From NCBI RefSeq assembly GCF_041262165.1, contig NZ_JBGCBY010000030.1, positions 39,118-103,117 of the forward strand: a stretch of DNA of 64,000 nt, written 5' to 3'. The DNA comes from Streptacidiphilus sp041262165 (GTDB lineage Bacteria > Actinomycetota > Actinomycetes > Streptomycetales > Streptomycetaceae). A program made the position numbers and the translations under genes. Positions 1 through 8,094 of this stretch are shown here, in pieces. Each line of letters opens with the position of its first letter. The stretch's first letter is position 1. The notes under the pieces are model-generated. The model was not told the DNA's origin. It made no database searches and was given only the letters and a program-made list of their open reading frames with translations.

Positions 1-573
1 ATCTGGGCGCTCATGCACGAGAGCGGCATCCACCCGACGGTGGCGGGCGTCGCCATGGGCCTGATGCTGCGCTGTACCCGGGATCCGGGCGAGGAGCACT
101 CCCCGGCGGAGCACATCGAACACCTGGTGCGGCCGTTCTCCGCCGGGTTCTGCGTCCCGGTATTCGCCCTGTTCGCAGCTGGGGTGTCGGTCAACCCCGG
201 CGCCGTAGCGGCGGTGTTCACCCAGGCCTCGCCGCTGGGCGTGGTGCTGGGCCTGCTGGTCGGCAAGACCGTCGGCATCTTCGGCGGAGCCTGGCTCGCC
301 GCTCGCTTCACCAGAGCGGAGCTCAACCCTGACCTCGAATGGCGCGACCTCTTCGCGGTCTCGGTGCTCGCCGGCATCGGCTTCACCGTCTCCCTGCTGA
401 TCTCCGAGCTGGCCTTCGCGCACGACCCGGCCCTCGCCGCGCACAACAAGGCGGCCGTCCTGGTCGGCTCGCTGATCTGCGCCGTGATCGCCACCGTGCT
501 GCTGCGGCTGCGCAACCGCAGCTACCGGCTGCTGTGCGAGGAGGAGGACGCAGAGCAGGCCGTTGCCGCGTAG
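1..573 (+). CDS. nhaA: NhaA-type Na+/H+ antiporter, C-terminal part (cut by window edge)
   Basis: The reading frame is open from the first base, so the gene starts upstream of the window. About 190 residues remain. The visible part begins with a segment of the type ESGIHPTVAGVAMG, a recognisable NhaA signature, followed by several hydrophobic helices and the stretch FAVSVLAGIGFTVSLLISEL, typical of the last NhaA transmembrane helices. NhaA exchanges cytoplasmic Na+ for external H+ at the inner membrane and helps with pH and salt homeostasis. The charged tail after the last helix is short. The next gene, a small membrane protein, follows after about 105 bp on the same strand. Confidence 0.9.
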   Translation: MWALMHESGIHPTVAGVAMGLMLRCTRDPGEEHSPAEHIEHLVRPFSAGFCVPVFALFAAGVSVNPGAVAAVFTQASPLGVVLGLLVGKTVGIFGGAWLAARFTRAELNPDLEWRDLFAVSVLAGIGFTVSLLISELAFAHDPALAAHNKAAVLVGSLICAVIATVLLRLRNRSYRLLCEEEDAEQAVAA

Positions 574-678
574 AGCGCAGGCCGGGTGGTGCGCTGCCGC
601 AGACAGGAGGCATGATCTGAGACAGTGACATGACGACACGACAAGACGCCGTGACAGGACGACCGGAGGAGACGCCCG

Positions 679-1122
679 ATGTCAGCTGCTGACAGGTCCG
701 AGGCCGCTGGAGCCGAACGCACGGTGGGCCAGCTGTTCGCCTCCGCCACCGCCGACCTGTCCGCGCTGGTGCACGACGAGATCGCGCTCGCCAGGGCCGA
801 GATCATGAAGGACGTCAAGCGGGGGGCGTTCGGTGGCATCGCCGGCGCCATCGCCGCGGTGATCGCCCTGGCCTCGATCCCCATGTTCAGCTTCGCGGCC
901 GCCTACGGCATCCACTCGACCGGCCTCGGCCTGGTCTGGTGCTTCCTGATCACCGGCGGAGCGTTCGTGTTGATCGCAGCGCTGGCCGGACTCCTGGCGT
1001 CCCGCTTCTTCAAGAAGGTCTCCGCGCCGGAGCGCACCATCGCCTCCTCCAAGGCCACCATGGACATGCTGAAGGGCGCAAAACCGCACCCGGCGGACGC
1101 CACCAAGGCACTCACCAGGTAG
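679..1122 (+). CDS. Phage-holin-family small membrane protein
   Basis: A 147-residue protein with a good ribosome binding site (GGAGGAGA, about 7 bases before the ATG). The N-terminal 50 residues are charged and helical, including VHDEIALARAEIMKDVKRG, followed by two predicted membrane helices at roughly 57-80 and 88-113 and a basic tail. This is the layout of the actinobacterial holin superfamily III (phage_holin_3_6 type), which in actinomycetes is usually a chromosomal housekeeping membrane protein and not a phage gene. It follows nhaA on the same strand. Its role is unknown; lysis activity should not be assumed. Confidence 0.75.
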   Translation: MSAADRSEAAGAERTVGQLFASATADLSALVHDEIALARAEIMKDVKRGAFGGIAGAIAAVIALASIPMFSFAAAYGIHSTGLGLVWCFLITGGAFVLIAALAGLLASRFFKKVSAPERTIASSKATMDMLKGAKPHPADATKALTR

Positions 1123-1187
1123 TCACGCGGCCCGATGCCCGAGAGCCTCTGAAAACGACCTTGCCGTGAATGTGACACGCTCTCCAC

Positions 1188-2141
1188 ATGTCGTCTGACT
1201 ACACCCCCGGTGGATCCCAGAGCTCCGCCGAAACCTTCGATCCGCGGATCGACGGACCGTGGACCCACCGCGACGTGTCCGCCAACGGCGGGCGCTTCCA
1301 CATCGCCGAACACGGCGAGGGACCTCTGGTCCTGCTGGTGCACGGCTGGCCGCAGTTCTGGTGGACCTGGCGGGACCAGCTCACCGCACTCGCCGAGGGC
1401 GGTTTCCGCGCCGTCGCCGTGGACCTGCGCGGCGTCGGCGGCAGCGACCGCACCCCGCGCGGCTACGACCCCTCCAACATGGCCCTGGACCTCACCGGGA
1501 TCATCCGCTCCCTGGGCGCCTCCGACGCGGCACTGGTCGGCCACGACTGGGGCGGTTTCCTGGCCTGGACGGCGGCGGTGATGCGCCCCGCGCTGGTACG
1601 CCGCCTCGCCGTGGTCTCCAGCGCGCACCCCCGCAGGCTGCGGCGCGCGCTGATGAGCGACCGCCGCCAGATCGCCGCCGCCGACCACCTGCTGGGGTTG
1701 CAGCGGCCGTGGGTGCCGGAACGGCAACTCGTCGCCGACGACGCGCGAGTGGTCGGCGACTATCTGACCGAATGGACCGCTCCGGGCCACCACCCCGACG
1801 AGAAGACCCTGCTGGTCTACCGTCAGGCCATGCAGCTGTCCAACACCAGGCACAGCTCCATCGAGCCGTACCGCTGGCTGATGCGCTCCATGGGCCGTCC
1901 CGACGGCCTGCAGTTCGCGCGCCGGATGCGCCGAACCGTGAAGGTGCCCACGCTGCACCTGCACGGCGCTGCGGACCCGGTGCTGCTGACCCGCACCGCG
2001 GCGGGTTCGGGCGAGTACGTGGAGGCGCCGTACCGCTGGCGGCTGCTGGATGGGATCGGACACTACCCGCAGGAGGAGGACCCGGACGGGTTCTCCCGAG
2101 AGCTGATCAACTGGCTGCGCGACCCGGAGCCCGACCGCTGA
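1188..2141 (+). CDS. Alpha/beta hydrolase, epoxide-hydrolase-like
   Basis: A 317-residue alpha/beta hydrolase. The oxyanion-hole motif HGWPQFW is at about residues 50-56, the nucleophile elbow GHDWGG gives Asp120 as nucleophile, and a late acidic residue (HGAADPVLL) and a C-terminal histidine (GIGHYPQEE) complete a triad. An Asp nucleophile in a GHDWGG elbow is typical of epoxide hydrolases and haloalkane dehalogenases, so hydrolysis of an epoxide is the best guess; the substrate cannot be read. No clear Shine-Dalgarno sequence precedes the ATG. A hairpin terminator lies downstream at 2353-2388. Confidence 0.8.
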   Translation: MSSDYTPGGSQSSAETFDPRIDGPWTHRDVSANGGRFHIAEHGEGPLVLLVHGWPQFWWTWRDQLTALAEGGFRAVAVDLRGVGGSDRTPRGYDPSNMALDLTGIIRSLGASDAALVGHDWGGFLAWTAAVMRPALVRRLAVVSSAHPRRLRRALMSDRRQIAAADHLLGLQRPWVPERQLVADDARVVGDYLTEWTAPGHHPDEKTLLVYRQAMQLSNTRHSSIEPYRWLMRSMGRPDGLQFARRMRRTVKVPTLHLHGAADPVLLTRTAAGSGEYVEAPYRWRLLDGIGHYPQEEDPDGFSRELINWLRDPEPDR

Positions 2142-2200
2142 CGCCCCGGCGCCGGGCGCACGCCCGCGCGACGTACGCCGGGCCCGCCTGGGCGCCGGGC

Positions 2201-2237
2201 CGCCGGACGCACGCCTGGGCGCCGGACGCACGCCTGG
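2201..2237. repeat. Short tandem repeat after the hydrolase gene
   Basis: Two adjacent copies of a 19-bp unit (CGCCGGACGCACGCCTGGG) with a degenerate partial copy upstream, in the 3' region of the preceding hydrolase gene. It is one of several repeats in this window that follow stop codons. Confidence 0.6.
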
Positions 2238-2352
2238 CCGCCGCATATCTGCCAACCACCCTCAGAACGGCCGTTCGGCAGCGGATCCGGTCATGTGTGC
2301 CTGCGTTGAGCGGGCAAAGACGTTAAAGAGGAGCACAGTTAGCCAATTGGGC

Positions 2353-2388
2353 TGCCCGCACGGGATTACCGCGCCTCCCGTGCGGGCA
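2353..2388. terminator. Rho-independent-type hairpin
   Basis: A perfect 13-bp stem (left arm begins TGCCCGCACGGGA) around a 10-base loop. There is no U tract, as is usual in Streptomyces. It probably ends transcription of the 1188-2141 hydrolase gene. Confidence 0.7.
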
Positions 2389-2642
2389 CTGCTCTAGCTA
2401 TGAGCTGGATGCACGACCGCGCCCTCGCGCCCCGTTCCCGTCGCCGCTCGCCTCAGCAGACAGCGGCCATGAGCTCGCTCGGCAGCTCCCCCGGAGCCGC
2501 CCCCGAAGGATCCGCCAGATTTGTGGTGCTCCTCGAAGCAGGACACGTTGGCATACCCCGCATCATCACGCGCCGCGCGCGCTGGGTCACCTCCCGGCTG
2601 CGGCAGCGCTGAGAAGCGCGGCAAATAAGCGCAGGGGCGCTG
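2389..2642. other. Intergenic stretch without a confident gene
   Basis: With the hairpin before it, about 500 bp between the hydrolase stop and the next gene end lack a convincing gene. A 70-codon frame on the plus strand (2400-2612) and a 76-codon frame on the minus strand (2394-2624) both exist, but neither has a ribosome binding site, a recognisable domain or distinctive codon bias. Confidence 0.4.
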
Positions 2643-3341
2643 TCAGAGCGCGTGCGGCGAGAGCGCGGTGAACCAGAGCAGGGCGACGGTCCCCAGTCCC
2701 ATCAGGGGAACGAGTATCTCCGTCTCCAGCCTGTTGCCGCTGCTCTTGATCACGACGATCTCATAGCGGTTCCTGATCGGCCACAGCCACGGCGCACCCT
2801 GCTTGGTGATGGAGTCGCCGAGCAGGTGCGCCACGCAGCCAAGACCCACGGCGTAGGGCAGCCAGCCCGGCGCCGAGGGGATGAACTTGGCGATGACGCC
2901 CGTGCCGATCAGCGACATCGCCACGATGGTGCCCCAGGCGGAGAAGCCGTGCCCGGGCGGGCAGAGGTTCAACGCCCGTACGGCGAGGGCCAGCAGGAAG
3001 AACGTCATGCCCAGGGTGAAGGGGCGCCCGAGGTAGCTGACGCCGGCCCAGGTCCCCGCCGTCATGAACGCCACGAAGAACAGCGAGTGCGTGGCATGGC
3101 GATGGCCGCCGGAGATCCAGGCGACGAAGCGGCACAGCAGCTTCGACACCGGGCCGAGGAAGTTGGCGATCGTCCCGTCGTGGTGGTCCAGGTCGGGCAG
3201 CAGGGCCGCGCCGGCGCACAGCACCGTCCCCATCAGGATCTCCGCCGGGCTGAGGTGATGGTGCATCACCAGTGGTGGCAGGTACGGCGCGGTGGCGGCG
3301 AAGAGCAGCGCCCCGCTCACCGCGTGCGAGTGACCCATCAT
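2643..3341 (-). CDS. Membrane-bound metal-dependent hydrolase, YdjM/DUF457 type
   Basis: The start is placed at the ATGATG preceded by GGGGAGGA about 10 bases upstream, giving about 232 residues; longer in-frame extensions run into repeats and lack a binding site. The N-terminus MGHSH, then LLPDLDHHDGTI and SGGHRHATHSLFF, carry the histidine and aspartate metal ligands of the YdjM-type membrane-bound hydrolase family. Several transmembrane helices follow (about 40-60, 105-125, 135-160, 165-185 and 215-230). A third His/Asp cluster is AHLLGDSITKQGAPWLWPI. This family is membrane embedded and metal dependent; its natural substrate is not established. It lies downstream of marP on the same strand, separated by a tandem repeat. 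Confidence 0.8.
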   Translation of the reverse strand: MMGHSHAVSGALLFAATAPYLPPLVMHHHLSPAEILMGTVLCAGAALLPDLDHHDGTIANFLGPVSKLLCRFVAWISGGHRHATHSLFFVAFMTAGTWAGVSYLGRPFTLGMTFFLLALAVRALNLCPPGHGFSAWGTIVAMSLIGTGVIAKFIPSAPGWLPYAVGLGCVAHLLGDSITKQGAPWLWPIRNRYEIVVIKSSGNRLETEILVPLMGLGTVALLWFTALSPHAL

Positions 3342-3499
3342 GGTGTGTCGTCCTCCCCCTCGTTCCGACGGCACCTTGATCCGTTCGGCTGAAGCGCCCC
3401 AGACGCTACCAGCAACGACCGACAACCCCACCCTGACGGGCGATCACCACTGTCCGGCCACCGGTACAGCCGCGACCCGGCACCGTCGGAGCGCGGCAC

Positions 3500-3595
3500 G
3501 ATCCGAGCGAAGCATGATCCGAGCGCGGCACGATCCGAGCGAAGCATGATCCGAGCGCGGCACGATCCGAGCGAAGCATGATCCGAGCGCGGCGC
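3500..3595. repeat. 32-bp tandem repeat, three copies, just past the marP stop
   Basis: Six consecutive 16-bp half units alternate between GATCCGAGCGAAGCAT and GATCCGAGCGCGGCAC, making three 32-bp units; the last differs in one base. A degenerate half unit precedes at 3488-3499. The array ends 2 bp from the marP stop codon and lies upstream of the metal-dependent hydrolase gene. Confidence 0.9.
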
Positions 3596-3597
3596 GG

Positions 3598-4776
3598 TCA
3601 GAGCGCGCAGGCCTCGCTGTCCACCCGCTGCGTCGCCGAGGCTCCCTGGTCCGCGTCGGCGCGGATCTCGTCCACGGTCAGCGCGTACCCCGTCTGCGCG
3701 TCGTCCAGGGACTTGGCGAAGACCACCCCGTACACCTGCCCGTTGGGAGTGAGCAGCGGCCCGCCGGAGTTGCCCTGGCGCACCGTCGAGCGGAGCGAGT
3801 AGATGTCCCGGCTGACCGTGCCCCGGTGGTAGATGTCGGGGCCGCTGGCCTGAAGCCGACCGCGGACGCGGGCCGCCTGGACGTTGAAGGGGCCGTTCTC
3901 CGGGAAACCCGCGACGATCGCGTCCGCGCTGGTGTGCGCCTCGCCCGCGAAGCCCAGCGGGGTCGCGTGCAGCTCGGGCACGTCCAGTACGGCCAGGTCG
4001 CGCTTCCAGTCGTACAGCACCACCTTCGCCTCGTAGATCCGGCCGCCGAGCTGCACGGTGGGCGCGGAGACCCCGCCGACGACGTGGGCGTTGGTCATCA
4101 CCCGCTGCGGCGCGAAGACGAACCCGCTGCCCTCGATGACCTTGCCGCAGCTGGCCGCCGTACCCACCACCTTGACGATGCTGCGGTGTGCCTGGACCAC
4201 GGCGGCGCTGCTCGCCAGCGCGGGATCGGGCGGCGGGACATCGGTGATCGGCTCGTTCTGGAACGGGTTGAAGACCTGCGGGAAGCCGTTGCGGGCCAGC
4301 ACCGAGGTGAAGTCGGAGAACCACTGGGGGGCGCTGGCCGGCAGCGCCTTCTGGACCGTGCCGAGCACCTTGGAGGTGCGTACCTCGTGGGCGACGGTCG
4401 GCAGCGAGGTCCCGGCGAGGGCCGAGCCGATCAGCCAGGCGACCAGCAGCATCGCCACCACGTTGACGACCGAGCCCCCTGCCGCGTCCGCCAGCCGGGC
4501 CCGGCTGCGGTCGATCGGACCGCGCAGTTTCCAGCCCCAGTGGGTGGTGAACGCCTGCCCGACCGAGGCGAAGACGATCACGACGACCACCGCGACAACG
4601 GAGGACACCGTGCCCGCCGGGAAGTGCGTCAGCAGCAGCGGCAGCAACTGGACGGCGATCAGGCCGCCGCCGAGGAAGCCGACCAGCGAGAGCACGCCGA
4701 CCACGAAGCCCTGCCGGTAGCCGGAGATGGCGAATCCGATGGCGGCGACAAGCAGAAGGAAGTCGAGGACGTTCAA
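3598..4776 (-). CDS. marP: MarP-family membrane serine protease
   Basis: A 392-residue protein with a CvpA-like region of four membrane helices in the first 120 residues and a trypsin-like periplasmic protease domain after about residue 190. The catalytic triad is visible as His231 (TNAHVV), Asp260 (RDLAVLD) and Ser337 (GNSGGP). MarP proteases in actinobacteria act outside the membrane and protect against acid and oxidative stress through cell-wall hydrolase processing. I chose a TTG start (LNVLDFLL) because GGAAG lies 5 bases upstream and known family members begin at this point; an in-frame ATG at 4821 lacks a binding site. The gene follows the NUDIX and nth genes on the same strand. Confidence 0.88.
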   Translation of the reverse strand: MNVLDFLLLVAAIGFAISGYRQGFVVGVLSLVGFLGGGLIAVQLLPLLLTHFPAGTVSSVVAVVVVIVFASVGQAFTTHWGWKLRGPIDRSRARLADAAGGSVVNVVAMLLVAWLIGSALAGTSLPTVAHEVRTSKVLGTVQKALPASAPQWFSDFTSVLARNGFPQVFNPFQNEPITDVPPPDPALASSAAVVQAHRSIVKVVGTAASCGKVIEGSGFVFAPQRVMTNAHVVGGVSAPTVQLGGRIYEAKVVLYDWKRDLAVLDVPELHATPLGFAGEAHTSADAIVAGFPENGPFNVQAARVRGRLQASGPDIYHRGTVSRDIYSLRSTVRQGNSGGPLLTPNGQVYGVVFAKSLDDAQTGYALTVDEIRADADQGASATQRVDSEACAL

Positions 4777-4906
4777 GGCAGCTTCCTGAGCGGGTGGAGG
4801 AGCAACGGTCCACCTTCCCATGTGGGAGCTGCGAGCACGTGCCCCCTACGTAGGAGCTTGTCTCCTTCTCACGTCCAAACGATCCTCTTTGGTTCCCCGC
4901 TCGCGG

Positions 4907-5767
4907 CTACGCGGTCGCGTCGCGCCGCCTGGCCCGGTCGCGGTCGGCGGTGGCGAGGAACACAGCGTCCTCGGAGAGCTCGATCTCGCGGCTGGTGTCC
5001 CAGGGCTGCTCCAGGCCGCCGTGGTGCAGGATCCGGTCGATCAGCCCGGCGGTGAAACCCCAGACCAGACGGCCTTCGACCAGGAACGCGGGGCCGCGGA
5101 AGCCGCTGGGGTGCCGCAGCCGGGCCCGCCGCTCCGGGTCGGCAAGCTCGGCGAGCGGCACCCGGAACACCGCCGCGACCTCCGCCTGGTCGACCGGAGC
5201 GACCGGGCTCGGCGACCGCCACCAGCCCAGCACCGGCGTTACCACGAAGTTACTGACGGGAATGTAGAGGTCGGGCAGCACGCCGAAGACCTGCACCCCG
5301 GCGGGGTCGAGGCCGGTTTCCTCCCATGCCTCACGCAGCGCCGCGTTCACCGGGCCGGGGCCGAGTGGATCGCCGTCCTCCTCGTCCAGCGCACCGCCGG
5401 GGAAGGACGGCTGTCCTGCATGGGAGCGTAGCGAGCGGGCACGTTCGATCAGCAGCAGGTCGGGAACTCCGTTTCCGACCTGGTCGGCGCGGGTCTCGCC
5501 GAACAGGACGAGCACCGCGGAGCGGCGACCGCCCTCGGCGGGCGGCAGAAACCGGCTGAGCTGCTGCGGTTCCAGCCGCTCGGCGGCGTCCCGGATCGGC
5601 AGCAGCCAGTCGGGCAGGCCGTCGCGAGCGATCCGTGCGGAGTCCGTCTGCGCAGGTACAGCCCCGTCCTGCTCCCCGCCGGAGCCGGAGCCGATACCCG
5701 TGCCCGTGCCCGTGTCGGTGCCCGCGTCGCCGGTCGACTCCTGCTTACCGCGCTCCGCTGCCGCCAT
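4907..5767 (-). CDS. NUDIX hydrolase, CoA pyrophosphatase type
   Basis: A 286-residue protein. The first 45 residues are a Gly/Thr/Ser-rich low-complexity tail. The motif RARSLRSHAGQPSFPGG just before the Nudix box is the hallmark of the CoA pyrophosphatase (NudL-like) branch, and REAWEETGL completes the Nudix box after a small insertion (DEEDGDPLGPGP). The expected reaction is hydrolysis of CoA or oxidised CoA to phosphopantetheine and 3',5'-ADP. It starts 2 bp after the nth stop codon, so the two are probably co-transcribed and translationally coupled. Confidence 0.85.
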   Translation of the reverse strand: MAAAERGKQESTGDAGTDTGTGTGIGSGSGGEQDGAVPAQTDSARIARDGLPDWLLPIRDAAERLEPQQLSRFLPPAEGGRRSAVLVLFGETRADQVGNGVPDLLLIERARSLRSHAGQPSFPGGALDEEDGDPLGPGPVNAALREAWEETGLDPAGVQVFGVLPDLYIPVSNFVVTPVLGWWRSPSPVAPVDQAEVAAVFRVPLAELADPERRARLRHPSGFRGPAFLVEGRLVWGFTAGLIDRILHHGGLEQPWDTSREIELSEDAVFLATADRDRARRRDATA

Positions 5768-5769
5768 CC

Positions 5770-6597
5770 TCAGCCCTTCCCGTTCAGTGGTTCCGCCGCC
5801 GCGCCCGGATAGTCGGCCGGGGGCTGCAGGCGCTGGCCGGGCTGGCCGCCCTTCTCGTACTTGAGCAGCTTCTCCGCCTTCACCGGGTCGATCTCGCCCT
5901 CACCGTAGGAGGGGCACAGCTCGGCGATCGGGCAGGCCCCGCAGGCGGGGCGGCGGGAGTGGCAGATCCGGCGGCCGTGGAAGACGACCCGGTGCGACAG
6001 CATCGTCCACTCGCTCTTCGGGATGAGCTCGCCGACCTCCTGCTCGACCTTCACCGGATCGTCGGACTCGGTCCAGCCGAAGCGCCGGGCCAGCCGTCCG
6101 AAGTGGGTGTCGACCGTGATCCCGGGCACGCCGAACGCGTTGCCCAGGACGACGTTCGCCGTCTTCCGCCCGACCCCGGGCAGCGTGACCAGGTCCTCGA
6201 GACGACCGGGCACCTCACCGTCGAACCGGTCTCGCAGCGCGGCGGAGAGGCCGAGCAGCGACTTGGCCTTGGCCCGGAAGAACCCGGTCGGCCGGATGAT
6301 CTCCTCCAGCTCCTCGGGGTTGGCCGCCGCCATCGCGGCCGGCGTCGGGTACTTCGCGAACAGGGCCGGCGTGGTCTGGTTCACCCGCAGGTCCGTCGTC
6401 TGCGCCGACAGCACCGTCGCCACCAGCAGCTCGAACGGGTTGGTGAAGTCCAGCTCCGGATGCGCGTACGGGTACACCTCGGCCAGCGCGCGGTTGATCT
6501 TCCGCGCCTGCCGCACCAGCCCGGTGTGCGTCGTCGGGACCTTCGCCTTCTTGAACACCGGTCGCCCTGCGGCCTCGACCACGCCACTCTTCGCCAT
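5770..6597 (-). CDS. nth: Endonuclease III (base excision repair DNA glycosylase/AP lyase)
   Basis: A 275-residue protein with the helix-hairpin-helix LPGVGRKTANVV; Lys145 is the expected Schiff-base lysine and Asp163 (VDTHFGR) the catalytic aspartate. The C-terminal cluster Cys212, Cys219, Cys222 and Cys228 has the C-X6-C-X2-C-X5-C spacing of the [4Fe-4S] loop. It excises oxidised pyrimidines and nicks the abasic site. About 20 extra residues precede the usual start and 40 Pro/Gly-rich residues follow the iron-sulfur loop, as in other actinobacteria. It heads a minus-strand run with the NUDIX and MarP genes. Confidence 0.95.
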   Translation of the reverse strand: MAKSGVVEAAGRPVFKKAKVPTTHTGLVRQARKINRALAEVYPYAHPELDFTNPFELLVATVLSAQTTDLRVNQTTPALFAKYPTPAAMAAANPEELEEIIRPTGFFRAKAKSLLGLSAALRDRFDGEVPGRLEDLVTLPGVGRKTANVVLGNAFGVPGITVDTHFGRLARRFGWTESDDPVKVEQEVGELIPKSEWTMLSHRVVFHGRRICHSRRPACGACPIAELCPSYGEGEIDPVKAEKLLKYEKGGQPGQRLQPPADYPGAAAEPLNGKG

Positions 6598-6676
6598 GGG
6601 GTCAGCCTACGGGCCACCACCGACAGCGGACGGCAGAATCCGCCCGCCCTCGGCGCTGCGAGCCCGCTCTGCTTCG

Positions 6677-7243
6677 ATGGCTTCCATGACCACGACTCTC
6701 ACTGTGCGCCCTGTCCTGTCACGACCGGACCTGCTGGCCGCCCCGGTGGCCGCCGCCCTGCACGGTTGGACCGAGCAGTCCGCCGCCCAGGTGGACGTCG
6801 CGGAGATCGATCCCGACCTCGCCGACACCGCCGCGTTCTGCGACCGGTACGAGGTGGCTCTGGAAGACTCCGCGAACTGCGTGATCATCGCGGCGAAGCG
6901 GGGTGGTACGACCACCTACGCGGCCTGCATGGTCACCGCGACGACCAGAGCAGACGTCAACGGCCTGGTGCGGAAGCACCTCGACGCCCGCAAGGCGTCG
7001 TTCGCGCCCGTGGACGCCGTACTGGCGGCCACCGGCATGGAATACGGCGGGATCACCCCGATCGGACTCCCGGCGGACTGGCCGATCCTGGTGGACTCCG
7101 AAGTCGCCGCCAACCCGCGGGTCGTGGTGGGTTCCGGCATCCGGGGTTCCAAACTCTGGCTCCCTGGACGGCTGCTCGCCGAGTTGCCGGGTGCCCGGGT
7201 TCTGGCCGGACTCGGCATCCCGCTCGCCCAGCCTTCGCACTAG
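6677..7243 (+). CDS. YbaK/EbsC-family aminoacyl-tRNA deacylase-like protein
   Basis: A protein of 188 residues from ATG 6677, or 185 if the ATG at 6686 is used; neither has a clear ribosome binding site. The core from about residue 55 (DTAAFCDRYEV, NCVIIAAKRGG, TRADVNGLVRKHL) and the motif EYGGITPIGLP match the YbaK/ProX editing-domain family, which hydrolyses mischarged aminoacyl-tRNAs such as Cys-tRNA-Pro. The conserved lysine of the family is probably in the AAKRGG or RKHLDARKAS region. It is divergent from nth, with a gap of about 80 bp. Confidence 0.8.
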   Translation: MASMTTTLTVRPVLSRPDLLAAPVAAALHGWTEQSAAQVDVAEIDPDLADTAAFCDRYEVALEDSANCVIIAAKRGGTTTYAACMVTATTRADVNGLVRKHLDARKASFAPVDAVLAATGMEYGGITPIGLPADWPILVDSEVAANPRVVVGSGIRGSKLWLPGRLLAELPGARVLAGLGIPLAQPSH

Positions 7244-7272
7244 GAGGGTGCGGCCCTAGATCACTAGCCAAC

Positions 7273-7292
7273 ACTTGCCAGATTGCGCAAGT
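7273..7292. promoter_or_regulatory. Palindromic operator candidate ACTTGC-N8-GCAAGT
   Basis: Perfect 6-bp arms separated by 8 bp, 44 bp before the GTG of the small gene at 7337 and just upstream of a TATAAG-like sequence. The position suggests a repressor site on that promoter. The regulator is not identifiable from the sequence. Confidence 0.45.
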
Positions 7293-7336
7293 ATAAGAAC
7301 GTTGGAGACTGACGCGTACCTGTGGAGGGGGAGCAC

Positions 7337-7633
7337 GTGGGGCGGGAGACGGCGCTGCGGTTACGGGCCCGGGTGGCCGAGGTCAACAGGCTGTACGCGG
7401 CCGTCCTGGCCGCACAGCAGGACGAGGTCGAACGTCGGCGGCTGGCCGAACTCGTGCGCGCGAGTGCCCTGCTGTCCGCGGTGGCCCGTGGCGCACTCGG
7501 CGAAGTGAGCGTCCGGCCCTCCGAGGCACTGGTGCTGCGGGGGGTCCCCCGCGGTTCGCGGGTCGGCCGCCGGGCGTCGAATGCCGGGCGGGTCGCCGAC
7601 CGGATCGCGGCCTGGGCCCAGCGCCGTTCCTGA
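7337..7633 (+). CDS. Small conserved coiled-coil-like protein, unknown function
   Basis: A 98-residue protein read from GTG 7337, chosen because GGAGGGGGAG sits directly upstream at the right distance. The first 60 residues are helical and rich in Arg, Ala and Glu (RLRARVAEVNRLYAAVL, DEVERRRLAELVRASALL), consistent with a short coiled coil. The rest is basic (RGSRVGRRASNAGRVADR). There is no cysteine, signal peptide or membrane segment. I do not recognise a named family. A palindromic operator candidate lies upstream, and the gene converges on an ABC-transporter remnant. Confidence 0.55.
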   Translation: MGRETALRLRARVAEVNRLYAAVLAAQQDEVERRRLAELVRASALLSAVARGALGEVSVRPSEALVLRGVPRGSRVGRRASNAGRVADRIAAWAQRRS

Positions 7634-8017
7634 TCCGGTGACAGCTGTCGGCGAGGATCCCGAGCGCGGTCACGGCCTGCACCCGGAACTGACGCCAGGT
7701 CAGCCCGGCCATTTCGCCACCTCCGACGATGTCGATCGGCCCTGACCGGGGTAGACGAGGACCCGGTCCTCCAAGCTGGTGATCGAAAGGTCCAGGACGG
7801 GTCGTGCGGGGGTCGTCTGTGCGGACGACGACAGCGCTCCGATCGCCGGTGCGGCTCGCGGAGACGACCGGCAGGTCCACGGGAGGGCGACGTCGCTCGG
7901 ACCGATGAAGTAGACGACGGGGCCGCGAGCGGCCTCGTTCGCCGACCGTGACCGGCCGCACGCGAGCCCTGGTGACACCGCTCGTCCACTGATGTCGATC
8001 TTCCTCACGGCCCGCAT
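7634..8017 (-). pseudogene. Remnant of an ABC transporter ATPase/permease pair
   Basis: On the minus strand, two frames together resemble the end of an ABC ATPase of the type paired with ABC-2 permeases. One reads DLPVVSASRTGDRSAVVVRT and the other continues PVLDLSITSLEDRVLVYPG, so a frameshift must separate them. Overlapping the stop, an ATG at 7712 preceded by GGAGGTGG starts MAGLTWRQFRVQAVTALGIL, which looks like a permease N-terminus. The permease frame breaks off after about 25 residues at the 3' end of the neighbouring gene. The remainder of both genes is missing. This is pattern recognition, not an alignment. Confidence 0.5.
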
Positions 8018-8094
8018 ACGGACCGGCGGGTATCAAAGGAGTCGAGGGCACTTCGGGTGCCCGTCCCCGACGACCGACCGCCAGGATTTTGCGT

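Noticed and set aside
679..1122. Prophage evidence from the holin-like gene
   Set aside because: The gene lies in conserved chromosomal surroundings and no other phage gene is nearby; the family is common in actinobacterial chromosomes.
2400..2612. 70-codon plus-strand frame after the first terminator
   Set aside because: No binding site, no known domain, and directly behind a terminator hairpin; left as an undetermined region.
3500..3595. Possible CRISPR array
   Set aside because: Units are directly adjacent with no spacers; it is a plain tandem repeat.
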